A stretch of 64,000 bases of DNA. Source: Acidiflorens sp963847715. GTDB lineage: Bacteria > Acidobacteriota > Terriglobia > Terriglobales > Acidobacteriaceae. Where the stretch lies: positions 186,001 through 250,000 of the forward strand of contig CAWKAZ010000026.1 of assembly GCA_963847715.1 (NCBI GenBank), given 5' to 3'. The position numbers were made by a program, and so were the translations under genes. The notes below the pieces were generated by a model, which saw only the letters and a list, made by a program, of their open reading frames with translations, ran no database searches and was not told where the DNA came from. This document shows, one piece after another, positions 49,617 to 58,589 of this stretch. Position 1 is the first letter of the stretch. Each line of letters opens with the position of its first letter.

Positions 49617-49752
49617 TTGGGTTATACCTTGAACGACTGAGGTGATTCTAGCGAAAAAACCGGGAGTCGGCGAAGCCGAACAGGATCGCGCACGGTAATG
49701 AATAGCGCATCGCGCAAGGTACCGTTTCATGCACGGAGGAGGGCGAAAACCA

Positions 49753-50397
49753 ATGAAGAACAAGGCGGTGTCGGTTTGCTGGCTGCTGTTTCTCTCGGTA
49801 CTCGTCTGTGCGGAGACAAAGGATGGCGATCAACGATCAGTTAGCAGGACCGAAATAGATGGCAGCGCCCCGGGCGAAAGCGCGTACATCGTCAAATGCT
49901 ATGTTGATGAAAAGCCTCCCGGTTCCGCATATGAGAGCGGAAATCTTCACATCGTTTATAGCGATCAGACAGAGGTGGTTGAAAGGCTAACTGCCAAAAA
50001 AGAAAGCACTGAAAACAGCATCGTTTTCAACGAAGAGGGAATCACCGATCCCAAAGTCGCACCAGATAGGCGAACGGCAGGGTGGACGGAAAACTTCGAC
50101 AATTGCTGCACCTCCTATTCCGTTCCGTTGGTATTGGCCGTCTACACTTCCGGCAAGAGCATCCTGCACATACAACAAGGGCAAATGGTCTGGTACTGGA
50201 CCTTCCGCGATGGCGGGAAGCGACTCGCGGCGGTTTGGGGACCGACGCATGGGCCTGAAATTGGCGATTATCAGCTTTACGACGTCAAAACCGGCCGTAT
50301 CGTATCGGAAGTTTATGGCGATGCAAAAACCCAATCCTTAAGGCCGAAGGCGCCCGCCTGGGCGAAGGAGACGGAGAAGCTTTTCCACCAACATTGA
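49753..50397 (+). CDS. Exported protein of unknown function
   Basis: From the ATG at 49753 (GGAGGAGG about 10 bases upstream) the product has 214 residues with a short signal peptide (VCWLLFLSVLVCAE). Features of the mature part are VKCYVDEKPPGSAYESGNLH, DNCCTSYSVPLVLAVY with two adjacent Cys, and HIQQGQMVWYWTFRDGGKRL. No family is recognised. It is divergent from the protease gene. Confidence 0.7.
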   Translation: MKNKAVSVCWLLFLSVLVCAETKDGDQRSVSRTEIDGSAPGESAYIVKCYVDEKPPGSAYESGNLHIVYSDQTEVVERLTAKKESTENSIVFNEEGITDPKVAPDRRTAGWTENFDNCCTSYSVPLVLAVYTSGKSILHIQQGQMVWYWTFRDGGKRLAAVWGPTHGPEIGDYQLYDVKTGRIVSEVYGDAKTQSLRPKAPAWAKETEKLFHQH

Positions 50398-50422
50398 CGC
50401 GGCTCCGTGAGATCAGGGCGCG

Positions 50423-52066
50423 TTATTTCTTTCCCCAGCCACCGGCGCCGGGGGATTCGATGCGGATACTTTCGCCAGCGCTGAGCCGTACGCTGGTCTT
50501 GCCGGGTAATTCTGCTTCCGACCCATCCTTGCGGATAATGAGGGTGCGGCCGGGCGCGCCTGCCGCCCCTCCCGCCAAGCCGTAAGGCCCTCGAGAACGG
50601 CGGTCGGCGAGCAGGGTCACCTGTGCGTCGGTTAGGACTTCGATTTCGCGGACGATTCCGTCTCCCCCTCTGTGCAGGCCCCGCCCTCCGCTGTTCGCTC
50701 GAAAAGAATACTGGCGCAGGCGGACCGGGTAGGCATACTCGAGCGCCTCAGCGGGGGTGTTGAGCGAGTTCGTCATGTGCGTGTGGACGCCTGAAACGCC
50801 GTTTTTCGTCGGGCGCGCTCCCATTCCTCCGGCAATCGTCTCGTAGTATGCGAACGGCTCGCCTGAGCGAGGATCGATGCCGCCGATGGTGAGGTTGTTC
50901 ATGGTGCCGGAGGCGGCCGCGGGAATACAGTCTGGAATGGCCTGCGCGAGCGCTTTCAGTAGCACGTCGACGATCCGCTGCGAAGTCTCGACGTTGCCAC
51001 CGGCGACGGCAGCCGGAGGCCTCGCGTTGACCACGGTTCCCGAAGGCGCGATGACGCGAATAGGGCGCATCAGTCCCGAGGTGGCGGGCACGTCGTCACG
51101 TAGGAGACACCGGAAAACATAGAAGCACGCGGAGTAGGTGATCGCTTCGACCGCGTTGATTGCTCCCTGAACCTGAGGGTCGCTGCCAGTGAAGTCGACG
51201 GTGACTTGATAGTGGGGCATTTTGGCGGTCGTGCCGGAAAGTTTCTTGTTGGATGGAGCCGCAACATCAATCATCACGGCAATGCGAACAGGTTTAGCTT
51301 CGACCCCGTCGTCATCGAGAAAGTCCTCGGCCTGGTAGCGTCCGGGAGGAACCGTGCGGAGGAAGGCGCGCATCATTTCCTCTGAATAGACGAGCAGATC
51401 GGCAGCGGCTCGCTGGGCACGGGCAAGACCATAGCGCTGGCAAATGTCACGGAGGCGCTGCGTTCCGGTCTGGCAGGCGGCGATCTGAGCTCCAAGATCG
51501 CCTTCGCGCTCTTCCGGAGTGCGCACGTTGTTGAGTAGCAAGGCGAGCACATCGGCGACAATTTTCCCGTCGCGCATGATCTTGACCGGCGGTATCCGGA
51601 GGCCCTCCTGATAAATTTCGCGGCACGGCCCCATGGATCCGGGGTAAGTTCCGCCGACGTCTGCGTGGTGGGCGCGGGAGGCGACGTAGAAGTCTGGCGT
51701 TGTTGTGTGGGGCGGGTGTCCTCGCCCGCCGCTCTCGGCTTTGCTGATGTACACCGGCATCACCAGCGTGATATCAGGAAGATGCGTACCTCCACGAAAC
51801 GGGTCGTTGAGCATGACCATGTCACCGGTTTCCAGTGTGCATTGGTCAACCGCAGCAGCTACCGACATGGGCATGGAGCCCAGGTGCACCGGCATGTGGT
51901 CGCCCATGGCGATGACTCGGCCGTCGGAATCGAAGACGGCGCAGGAGTAGTCGCGACGCTCTTTAATGTTGGGAGAAAAGGACGTGCGGCGCAAGGCAGC
52001 GCCCATTTCCTCGGCGATGGAGTGGTAGAGATTTTTGAAAACTTCGAGTTCAACGGGATCACGCAT
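50423..52066 (-). CDS. hyuB: Hydantoinase B/oxoprolinase family protein
   Basis: From the ATG at 52066 the protein has 547 residues, normal for HyuB. Markers are MRDPVELEVFKNLYHSIAEE, GDHMPVHLGSMPMSV, MLNDPFRGGTHLPDITLVMP, and a C-terminal Gly-rich part RANSGGRGLHRGGDGIVREI. Longer readings add over 130 residues with no family match. HyuA, the usual ATP-binding partner, is not next to it, so the partner must be elsewhere in the genome. The substrate may be a hydantoin, oxoproline or an acetophenone-type compound. Confidence 0.9.
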   Translation of the reverse strand: MRDPVELEVFKNLYHSIAEEMGAALRRTSFSPNIKERRDYSCAVFDSDGRVIAMGDHMPVHLGSMPMSVAAAVDQCTLETGDMVMLNDPFRGGTHLPDITLVMPVYISKAESGGRGHPPHTTTPDFYVASRAHHADVGGTYPGSMGPCREIYQEGLRIPPVKIMRDGKIVADVLALLLNNVRTPEEREGDLGAQIAACQTGTQRLRDICQRYGLARAQRAAADLLVYSEEMMRAFLRTVPPGRYQAEDFLDDDGVEAKPVRIAVMIDVAAPSNKKLSGTTAKMPHYQVTVDFTGSDPQVQGAINAVEAITYSACFYVFRCLLRDDVPATSGLMRPIRVIAPSGTVVNARPPAAVAGGNVETSQRIVDVLLKALAQAIPDCIPAAASGTMNNLTIGGIDPRSGEPFAYYETIAGGMGARPTKNGVSGVHTHMTNSLNTPAEALEYAYPVRLRQYSFRANSGGRGLHRGGDGIVREIEVLTDAQVTLLADRRSRGPYGLAGGAAGAPGRTLIIRKDGSEAELPGKTSVRLSAGESIRIESPGAGGWGKK

Positions 52067-52244
52067 GCGCGTGAAGAGTTTACGCCAAGTAAAGGCTATT
52101 GTGGCGCATCCGGTTGACTCGCAGACGAGGATATAGGCGCATGTAAGGAGGCTCCCGAAGGGTGTAAACTCGCGTCGTAAGACTTTTTGCGGGATCTCGG
52201 TCGCAAATTGCTTTCGAATTTCAAAATCGAGGAAGTACCTACTT

Positions 52245-53114
52245 ATGAGTGCAAAGAAGAGTACTGCCATCGCAGCTCTGGTTTTGTTCTGCTCAGCTTT
52301 CGGGCTCGTGAACATAGCGGTAGCCGCTAATCCGGTTACTAATGCAGATGAACTTGTGGCCCAGCATCTGGATTCGATTGCCAGCGCCAAGGTTCGAGCG
52401 GAGTTTAAGACTCGCATCGCCCAAGGTCCGGTGACATACAAAATACTGGTCGGCGGTGCTGGCACGCTGGACGGTAAGGCTCAGATGGCTTCCGAGGGCA
52501 AGAAGCTCGTATTCATGATGAAGTTTCTGAATAACGACTATCGCGGCGAGCAGTTTGTCTTCAATGGCGACAAGGACAAGGTGGCATTTTCTACTTCCCG
52601 GCAGTCACGTTCCGCGCTTGGGAGTTTTGTCTTTGTTCAAGACGCAGTAATCCGGGAAGGTCTGTTGGGAGGTGTCATTTCGACGGCATGGCCTCTTCTA
52701 GACCTGGACGCGCGCAAACCAAAACTGACTTTTGGCGGACTGAAGAAAATAGACGGGCAGGAGCTGTACGATCTCAGCTATCACCCTAAGAAGAGTTCCG
52801 ATTTGGATATTCACCTTTATTTCGACCCTCAGACTTTTCACCACGTGGAAACGCTCTACAGTTACGCTGTTGCAGAGCAACTCACGACGGGGGGAGAAAC
52901 GGCTGCGGCCCGGCAGCAGCAAACGCGCTATCGGCTACAAGAAAAGTTCAGCGATTTCAAGACAACGGATGGCATTACCTTGCCAACCCACTACGATATC
53001 CAGTTCACAGTGGAGCTCGGCAGTGGTCGCACGACGCTGTCCGAATGGGACATGAAAGCCCTCGAAATATCGAATAATCAATCGGTTGATCCGCGCAATT
53101 TTGAAGTGAAGTAA
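52245..53114 (+). CDS. Exported lipoprotein-sorting-like protein
   Basis: This 289-residue protein has a signal peptide (ALVLFCSAFGLVNIAVAA) and a mature part resembling the LolA/LppX beta-fold: VTNADELVAQHLDSIASAKV at the start, a beta-rich middle, and SDLDIHLYFDPQTFHHVETL. The resemblance is only at the pattern level. It may carry lipid or lipoprotein across the periplasm. It precedes sppA by about 110 bases. Confidence 0.75.
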   Translation: MSAKKSTAIAALVLFCSAFGLVNIAVAANPVTNADELVAQHLDSIASAKVRAEFKTRIAQGPVTYKILVGGAGTLDGKAQMASEGKKLVFMMKFLNNDYRGEQFVFNGDKDKVAFSTSRQSRSALGSFVFVQDAVIREGLLGGVISTAWPLLDLDARKPKLTFGGLKKIDGQELYDLSYHPKKSSDLDIHLYFDPQTFHHVETLYSYAVAEQLTTGGETAAARQQQTRYRLQEKFSDFKTTDGITLPTHYDIQFTVELGSGRTTLSEWDMKALEISNNQSVDPRNFEVK

Positions 53115-53170
53115 AAATACACTGCACTGCATTGGTCTACTTTTCGTGCGTTTTGCGAGGAGCCCTCGAA

Positions 53171-53194
53171 CAGCGCCCTCATCGGAGGGCGCTG
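53171..53194. terminator. Perfect hairpin between the lipoprotein-sorting-like gene and sppA
   Basis: CAGCGCCCTC (53171-53180), loop ATCG and GAGGGCGCTG (53185-53194) form a perfect 10-bp stem with a stable tetraloop. There is no U-run after it, so it could be an attenuator or an mRNA end stabiliser rather than a strict intrinsic terminator. It lies 32 bases before the sppA ATG. Confidence 0.55.
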
Positions 53195-53225
53195 CTAACA
53201 CCGCCGGTGCTAAACTCGTCTGATC

Positions 53226-54134
53226 ATGGCTGAAGGGCGTTCGCGCATTTGGATTTGGCTTCTGGTTGGCGGCGGACTGTTTGTTTTGTTCGCGGTGGCT
53301 GTCTTCACGCTGGTTTACCTCAGTTTCGGTGGCAGCGATGAAGAGTCGTTTTCGGGTTTCGGCTCGAAGATCGCTGTAGTCGAACTCGACGGTGTAATTT
53401 TCTCTCCCAAGCAGATTGTTCCCCAGTTGAAGAAGTTTGCCGACGACGATTCTGTCAAGGCCATCATCATCCATGTCAATTCTCCCGGAGGCGGGGTCGC
53501 CGCTTCGGAGGAAATCTATCGCGAAGTGAAGCGGATTCGCGACGAAAAGAAAAAACGGATTGTGGCTTCGATCGAGACAGTAGGCGCGAGCGGCGCGTAT
53601 TACGTAGCTTCAGCCACCAACAAGATTTACGCCGACAAGGGCAGCATCGTGGGCTCAATCGGAGTCATCGCAGAATGGGTGAACTATGGCGAGCTGCTGA
53701 AGTGGGCGAAGCTGAATGCGATTACGATGAAAGCTGGAGAGTTCAAGGATACCGGCAGCCCGACTCGCGAAATGACTCCCGCCGAACGCGAGTATATGCA
53801 GGGATTGATCGACAACATGCATACGCAGTTCATTCAGGCCGTGGCCGACGGCCGCCATGCGAAGGAAGCCGACATCCGCGCCATCGCCAACGGCAAAGTC
53901 TGGACCGGCGAGCAGGCGGCGGACCTCAAACTGGTCGACCAGATTACCGACTTCGAAGGTGCCTTAAAGGATACCGCCCAAGCGGTCAACATTTCGGGCG
54001 AGCCGACGCTGGTCTATCCTCCAAAAGAGAAGCGGTCAGGCCTCGATCTGCTTTTTGGCGACGTGTCGGACTACTTGCCTACCCGGGAAAAGCTGTTGGA
54101 GCAGCAGGTGGGGTTTTATTATCTGTGGAAGTAG
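53226..54134 (+). CDS. sppA: Signal peptide peptidase SppA
   Basis: This 302-residue S49 peptidase has an N-terminal membrane anchor (IWIWLLVGGGLFVLFAVAVF) and the family blocks IIIHVNSPGGGVAASEEIYR, the nucleophile Ser in SIETVGASGAYYVA, GSIVGSIGVI, and the general-base Lys in TMKAGEFKDTGSPTREMTP. It is the short form (one catalytic unit), as in most bacteria outside enterics. It degrades leftover signal peptides in the membrane. Confidence 0.95.
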   Translation: MAEGRSRIWIWLLVGGGLFVLFAVAVFTLVYLSFGGSDEESFSGFGSKIAVVELDGVIFSPKQIVPQLKKFADDDSVKAIIIHVNSPGGGVAASEEIYREVKRIRDEKKKRIVASIETVGASGAYYVASATNKIYADKGSIVGSIGVIAEWVNYGELLKWAKLNAITMKAGEFKDTGSPTREMTPAEREYMQGLIDNMHTQFIQAVADGRHAKEADIRAIANGKVWTGEQAADLKLVDQITDFEGALKDTAQAVNISGEPTLVYPPKEKRSGLDLLFGDVSDYLPTREKLLEQQVGFYYLWK

Positions 54135-54339
54135 GTGTATGCTCAGTTCTCAGTTCCCGGTTCTCAGAAAAAGGGTATGGGTGAGTCGCTCCGAACTGGG
54201 TGCCGTGATTCCGCACTTGCATAGAACCCCTTAAATTTGAGAAGGTTATAGGCGGGCGAATCAGAAATGAGGGGTACTTGGCCCTCGGGCACGCGGTTTC
54301 CCTCGAAGGGAACCGGTCCTAAATAGGGAGCAAAGGCTT

Positions 54340-54666
54340 ATGACGAAGGCTGACCTGATCGAAGAAGTTTCCCGGCTGGCGGAACTTACCCGCAAAGATA
54401 GCGAAGTGATTGTGGACACGATCTTCGACAGCGTGGTGCGTTCATTGCGCGTGGGTGACAAAATCGAGATCCGCGGATTTGGCAGCTTCCGGACTCGCCA
54501 GCGCAAGCCGCGTGTCGGCCGCAACCCTAAGACTGGCGACCGCGTCGAAGTTCCGGCGAAGAAGATCCCCTTCTTCAAGCCCAGCAAGGAATTGAAAGAC
54601 CTGGTGAACAATAGTGCAGGAGCGCCCGTCGCTCCGCCCACACCCGCGCCACCTGCCGCGCACTAG
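54340..54666 (+). CDS. HU/IHF-family DNA-binding protein
   Basis: The 108-residue protein is HU-like: MTKADLIEEVSRLAELTRKD at the start, then the arm GRNPKTGDRVEVPAKKIPFF with the Pro that intercalates into DNA. An Ala/Pro-rich tail of about 14 residues is extra. AGGGAG lies about 10 bases before the ATG. It bends DNA and can have general nucleoid functions; HU and IHF cannot be separated by eye. A terminator hairpin follows. Confidence 0.94.
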   Translation: MTKADLIEEVSRLAELTRKDSEVIVDTIFDSVVRSLRVGDKIEIRGFGSFRTRQRKPRVGRNPKTGDRVEVPAKKIPFFKPSKELKDLVNNSAGAPVAPPTPAPPAAH

Positions 54667-54683
54667 ACACCGCGCACGTTCAA

Positions 54684-54719
54684 GCCCGTGAGAACCAACC
54701 TCACGGGCAATTTATATTT
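54684..54719 (+). terminator. Intrinsic terminator after the HU gene
   Basis: GCCCGTGAG / CTCACGGGC (54684-54692 and 54700-54708) form a perfect 9-bp stem with a seven-base loop, followed by AATTTATATTT. It fits an end of the HU mRNA. The U-run is imperfect. Confidence 0.7.
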
Positions 54720-54736
54720 CATTGAAAATTCTTGTC

Positions 54737-55663
54737 TTAGCGCGATGCGGCGCGGGCGCGCGCCGAAGATTGCTGTGCCAGCGTTTCCAGGGCAGGAATC
54801 GACTTGGCTTCTGTAAATGTGCGGTCCGCGGGAAGCGTTCCAGTGGAGATCGCATGAGCCATCATCTCCATCGCCTGATCGGCGTTCGGAGGAATGTAGA
54901 TGGTCGCCGCCAGTAGTTTGCTTCGCACCCAATCTTGTCCAGTCTTGGGCAGGCCATCGCAACCAAGGAACGGCATGTTCGGCAACTGTTCCCGCAGGTC
55001 CTTGCATTCTTCGAAGGCCTTGCGGGCGCCCATGGCCATGGAATCGTCTTGAGCACAAACGGCCTCAATCTTTGCCTGGCGCGAAGTCGAAAGACGCAGC
55101 CACGAACTCACTACTTTGTAGGCGCTGGCTTCAGTCCAGTGGGCCTTGAGCACGCGAAGGTGTGTAGCGTCAGACTTGGTTTCGAGCATGCCGGTATAGC
55201 GTTGCTTGGCGGCCGAATGTTCTCCTGGACCCTGAATGTAGAGAACGTTGCCACCGTTCGGCAGAAGAGTGCCCAGTTGCTGACCCTGAATGCGGCCAAT
55301 CTCTTCATGGTTCGAGGTGATGGCAAAAGTAGGCACGTGGAACTGGCGGCGGAGTTCGGCAATATAATCGGCGTCCCGATTCAGCAGAGCGACACCGATG
55401 CCGGCCGCAGCGGCGGCGCGGGCGATTTGCGGATGCGCGGTCGATCCGGCCGGTTCGAACAGAACAGCGTCGGTGCGCGCGGCGGTCGTCGACTGAATGT
55501 GCGACAACAATTGCTGGCTCTGCACGATGCCGTCGTTGCCGGCATAGACGATTTCAAGATCGACGCCCAGCTTGCGGGCGGCATGCTGGGCGGCGGAGGT
55601 CTGCTCAATCTGGTAGTCGTTGTCGTCGTTGGTCAGAGAGAGCAGGAAACGCAGCTTTTTCAT
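54737..55663 (-). CDS. Sugar-binding-protein-like (LacI/RbsB fold) without signal peptide
   Basis: From the ATG at 55663 (MKKLRFLLSLTNDDNDYQIE) the protein has 308 residues with a periplasmic-binding-protein type 1 fold: QSQQLLSHIQSTTAARTDAV, FAITSNHEEIGRIQGQQLGT, GGNVLYIQGPGEHSAAKQRY and CAQDDSMAMGARKAFEECKD. There is no signal peptide and no HTH domain. If the start is correct the protein stays in the cytoplasm, unlike ribose-binding proteins. An upstream in-frame extension to 55843 adds no signal sequence. Confidence 0.82.
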   Translation of the reverse strand: MKKLRFLLSLTNDDNDYQIEQTSAAQHAARKLGVDLEIVYAGNDGIVQSQQLLSHIQSTTAARTDAVLFEPAGSTAHPQIARAAAAAGIGVALLNRDADYIAELRRQFHVPTFAITSNHEEIGRIQGQQLGTLLPNGGNVLYIQGPGEHSAAKQRYTGMLETKSDATHLRVLKAHWTEASAYKVVSSWLRLSTSRQAKIEAVCAQDDSMAMGARKAFEECKDLREQLPNMPFLGCDGLPKTGQDWVRSKLLAATIYIPPNADQAMEMMAHAISTGTLPADRTFTEAKSIPALETLAQQSSARARAASR

Positions 55664-55828
55664 TGCAGGATGCTCTGGCGCAATCATATCGCGGCGCGGG
55701 CCCCGGCTAGGTCGCAGGTGCGCGGAACTGATGACGTAGGTAACCAGATGCTGGGTGAGCGCTAGGCTCTTTCGCGGCCGCGGGCGTCCCCGCCACACTG
55801 CTGCTCGAGTGTGTAAGATATGGGGCGA

Positions 55829-55904
55829 GGGCCCATAGCTCAACGGTTAGAGCAGCAGACTCATAATCTGTTGGTTCTAGGTTCAAATCCTAGTGGGCCC
55901 ACCA
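55829..55904 (+). tRNA. tRNA with CAU anticodon, probably tRNA-Ile2
   Basis: The 76-base cloverleaf has acceptor GGGCCCA paired with TGGGCCC, anticodon stem CAGA / TCTG with loop CTCATAA (anticodon CAT), T-arm CTAGG-TTCAAAT-CCTAG, and an encoded CCA end at 55902-55904. C4-G69 and C5-G68 pairs in the acceptor, and the overall likeness to E. coli ileX, favour tRNA-Ile2 (C34 changed to lysidine by TilS) over elongator Met. A Met identity cannot be excluded without a comparison. Confidence 0.9.
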
Positions 55905-55937
55905 CAAGCTCAGCCTTATCCGAATAGAGAGGCGCTC

Positions 55938-56936
55938 TTGGGCATTCTCGCTCCGCCTGTTATCGGTGATCAACTCCCACCAGTCGCCACTCTACCTCCT
56001 GACCGCGAAGTTGCTGCGCTCTGGCGCAGGATCGGTGCATTTTTTGTTGACGGAATAATCCTTGCCTTGGCGGCAACCGTCGTCGCGCTGCCCTTCTTCG
56101 AAACATTCTCACGGTTAGGACCGTGGGGACCGGTAGTGGGTTTTTGCATGGCCCTCCCCTACTTCGCGATCCTAAATAGCAGTGTTGGCCACGGTCAGAC
56201 TCTCGGAAAGCGATTGATGCACATTCGAGTAGTCGACAAGAACGGTGCGACGATTTCTTTCTGGAGGTCGGTATTTCGCTACATGCTCTTCACCGTCCCC
56301 TACTATCTGGAGGAAACGTTCCTTTCACCTCGAACGCCTGAGGTTGTCTCCACTTCAGTTTCTCTCTTCACTTCGGGGCTACTTGCATCTACGCTGTACC
56401 TCGTAGTCTTTAACAGTCGCACAAGGCAGGGCATTCACGACCTGTTGGTTGGGAGCTACGTAGCCGATGCTGATAAGGACGGTCCCCTCAAAGCGGAATC
56501 TACGCCCAAGGTCCACTGGTGGATTCTCGGATTACTGCTGACCGGTGCCTTCGTCGGCACCGAGATTCTTGGAAATAATCTAGCCAAGTCGGGAGATTTC
56601 TCTCAATTGCTGGACGATGTCAGATTGGTTGGCGGCCTGACAGATGTTCAGGCTGTTAGAGTGCAGGACTTGAATTGGCGGTTCGACGAACCTAACAGGA
56701 AAAAGACTCTTGTCATAAGTGTCCGCTGGAGTGGGGCTTCTGCAGATGAGCCAGAGTTTGCTGATCAAGTAGCGAAGCTGGTCATCGAGCACGATACGCA
56801 CATAAACGCGCATGACTCGCTGAGGGTCGAAGTGATTCGGGGCTACTACCTCGGCATCGCCCACGCACAAGTTTCGCACTACTACGAACACACGCTTTCC
56901 GGGTGGAACGCTCGTTTTTTTGAGGCCAATCGCTAA
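55938..56936 (+). CDS. RDD-family membrane protein
   Basis: The N-terminal ~160 residues are an RDD domain: ALWRRIGAFFVDGIILALAA, then NSSVGHGQTLGKRLMHIRVV, three to four membrane helices, and IHDLLVGSYVADAD. A further membrane helix (about 200-222) and a soluble C-terminal part with QVAKLVIEHDTHINAHDSLR follow. The start is uncertain: a GTG at 55893 would lie inside the tRNA, so the TTG at 55938 after AGAGAGG is chosen. The function is unknown; RDD proteins can be transporters or antiporters. Confidence 0.8.
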   Translation: MGILAPPVIGDQLPPVATLPPDREVAALWRRIGAFFVDGIILALAATVVALPFFETFSRLGPWGPVVGFCMALPYFAILNSSVGHGQTLGKRLMHIRVVDKNGATISFWRSVFRYMLFTVPYYLEETFLSPRTPEVVSTSVSLFTSGLLASTLYLVVFNSRTRQGIHDLLVGSYVADADKDGPLKAESTPKVHWWILGLLLTGAFVGTEILGNNLAKSGDFSQLLDDVRLVGGLTDVQAVRVQDLNWRFDEPNRKKTLVISVRWSGASADEPEFADQVAKLVIEHDTHINAHDSLRVEVIRGYYLGIAHAQVSHYYEHTLSGWNARFFEANR

Positions 56937-56994
56937 CCAGAACTAAGCCCACAAGTTCCATTGAGGGTCGGCTCACGCCCCAGTTCACATCCCA

Positions 56995-58449
56995 TCACTC
57001 CACCGGCAAACTGAAGTAGAACACCGACCCATGTCCTAACTGGCTGGTGAGGCCGAGTCGGCCGCCGTGGGCTTCGACGATCGCTTTGCAGATGGCCAGG
57101 CCCATGCCAGTTCCGTGGACTTGCGTGCGCTGGTTTCGTCCGCGATAGAATTTTTCGAAGACGAGAGACTGCTCGAAATCGTCGATACCCGGTCCCCGGT
57201 CGGCGATGTTGATGGTCACCACCTGGTCCTTCGCTTCGGCCGTGATGCGGATTGGAGCTTCGTCTGGGGAATATTTCGCGGCGTTCTCGATCAGGTGCAC
57301 AAGGACTTCCTTAATGTGGGCCGAATCCATGCGCGCTTGGGGAAGATTGTTCGGGATCCTGACGTCCGCCGGATGATGAACGAGGAGCTGTTTCAATTCC
57401 TCGAGTGCCTCCTCGATCACCGGGCCTACTGGCGCAGGTTCAAACCGGAATTCGACTTTGTTGGCGTCGAGTTGCGCCATCTCGGCAGCTTCTCCGATCA
57501 GGCGGTTCAGTCGGTCGCTTTCTTCGTTGATGATGGTCAATAACTCATGCCGGTCGTCGGGAGAATGGCTCGAAGTCCCAAGCAGTGATGTCACCGACGC
57601 CTTGATCGCCGTGAGAGGAGTACGAAATTCGTGGGTGACCGAATCCAGAAGAACCGAGCGCAATTGCTCGCTCTCTCGCGCCGCTTCGGCGCGGCTGAGC
57701 TTTTCAACAGCGCCCGCTCGCTCGCTGGAGATAGCTACCAGACTGCCGATCGCTTCCAGAGTTTGCCGCGAAATGTGCGAACCGGCCACGCCCATGCATC
57801 CGACGACACGCATGCCGATGCGCAGCGGCATGAACGCCAGCTGCTGAGCGACGTCGATGCGGGGTTCCCCGCGCAAGCAAATCAATTGCAGATCGCGCGC
57901 GTCTAGTCCATCGATGGTGGGGCCGGAACGATAAACGTCGGTGCGGTTACTGAAGGAAATTGCTGCCGACCGGACGTCGAATGATTCGACAATGTAGCGC
58001 GGGATCAGATTCAACAGTTCCGCCGGGTTGTCACTCGAAAGCAGCAACTGGCTGAAAGCGTAGAGGCGTTCCAGTTCCCGACGCCGTTCGTTGGCAGCGC
58101 GCATCCCGCGCCGGGCACGCTCTGAAAGTTCGCTGGCCGTGACCGCAGTAACGAGGAACGCAAATAGAGCAATCCAGTTCTGTGGATCGGCAATCGTAAA
58201 GGTGCCGATCGGAGGCAGGAAAAAATAGTTGAAGGCAAGAGTGGCGCCCACCGACATGAAGACCGCTTGCCGCAAGCCCCAGGAGGCGGAAATCCCGAGG
58301 ACTCCGAGCAGAAAAGCAAGCGCCATCGTAGTCGGGTTAAGGTGCAACCAGCGGTATCCGACGAGAGTAATCGCAGCGATCGACAACGCGGCTGTCAGAT
58401 ATCCATAAGCAGATCTGGCTACGGGATTCACGTGCCGATTGTATGACAA
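56995..58449 (-). CDS. Sensor histidine kinase: DUF4118-GAF-HisKA-HATPase (C-terminal half of KdpD)
   Basis: This 484-residue protein has the four-helix DUF4118 membrane domain (about 20-110; TTMALAFLLGVLGISASWGL and AFNYFFLPPIGTFTIADPQN), a GAF-like region (about 125-245), a phosphoacceptor helix with SVTHEFRTPLTAIKASVTSL, and a HATPase with HLIENAAKYSPDEA, DRGPGIDD and GTGMGLAICKAI. These are the parts that follow the Usp domain in E. coli KdpD. The N-terminal half (KdpD plus Usp domains) is a separate gene on the opposite strand, with a repeat element between them. It may still work with that half and with KdpE. Confidence 0.88.
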   Translation of the reverse strand: MSYNRHVNPVARSAYGYLTAALSIAAITLVGYRWLHLNPTTMALAFLLGVLGISASWGLRQAVFMSVGATLAFNYFFLPPIGTFTIADPQNWIALFAFLVTAVTASELSERARRGMRAANERRRELERLYAFSQLLLSSDNPAELLNLIPRYIVESFDVRSAAISFSNRTDVYRSGPTIDGLDARDLQLICLRGEPRIDVAQQLAFMPLRIGMRVVGCMGVAGSHISRQTLEAIGSLVAISSERAGAVEKLSRAEAARESEQLRSVLLDSVTHEFRTPLTAIKASVTSLLGTSSHSPDDRHELLTIINEESDRLNRLIGEAAEMAQLDANKVEFRFEPAPVGPVIEEALEELKQLLVHHPADVRIPNNLPQARMDSAHIKEVLVHLIENAAKYSPDEAPIRITAEAKDQVVTINIADRGPGIDDFEQSLVFEKFYRGRNQRTQVHGTGMGLAICKAIVEAHGGRLGLTSQLGHGSVFYFSLPVE

Positions 58450-58454
58450 ACATC

Positions 58455-58567
58455 GGTTTCAAAGTTTCAGGGCTTCAAGGTTCACAAACCAGAGCGGCGG
58501 TGAATGCCTGCCGTCGGTCGCTAGAGCTTCAGAACCTTGAAACTTTGAAACTCTGAAACCTGGAAAC
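58455..58567. repeat. Intergenic hairpin of short tandem repeats (TTTCAAGG type), copy 3
   Basis: Left arm GTTTCAAAG / TTTCAGGG / CTTCAAGG (58455-58483) and right arm CAGAACCTTGAAAC / TTTGAAAC / TCTGAAACC / TGGAAAC (58529-58567) are separated by about 45 bases. It lies between the two divergent halves of KdpD and is the third near-identical copy (with 357-437 and 41193-41301). Confidence 0.85.
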
Positions 58568-58589
58568 TTTTTCTGAGACAATAAGCGCG

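Noticed and set aside
55893..55937. GTG start for the RDD protein inside the tRNA
   Set aside because: It would make the coding region overlap the acceptor end of the tRNA. A TTG after AGAGAGG just downstream is more plausible, though not proven.
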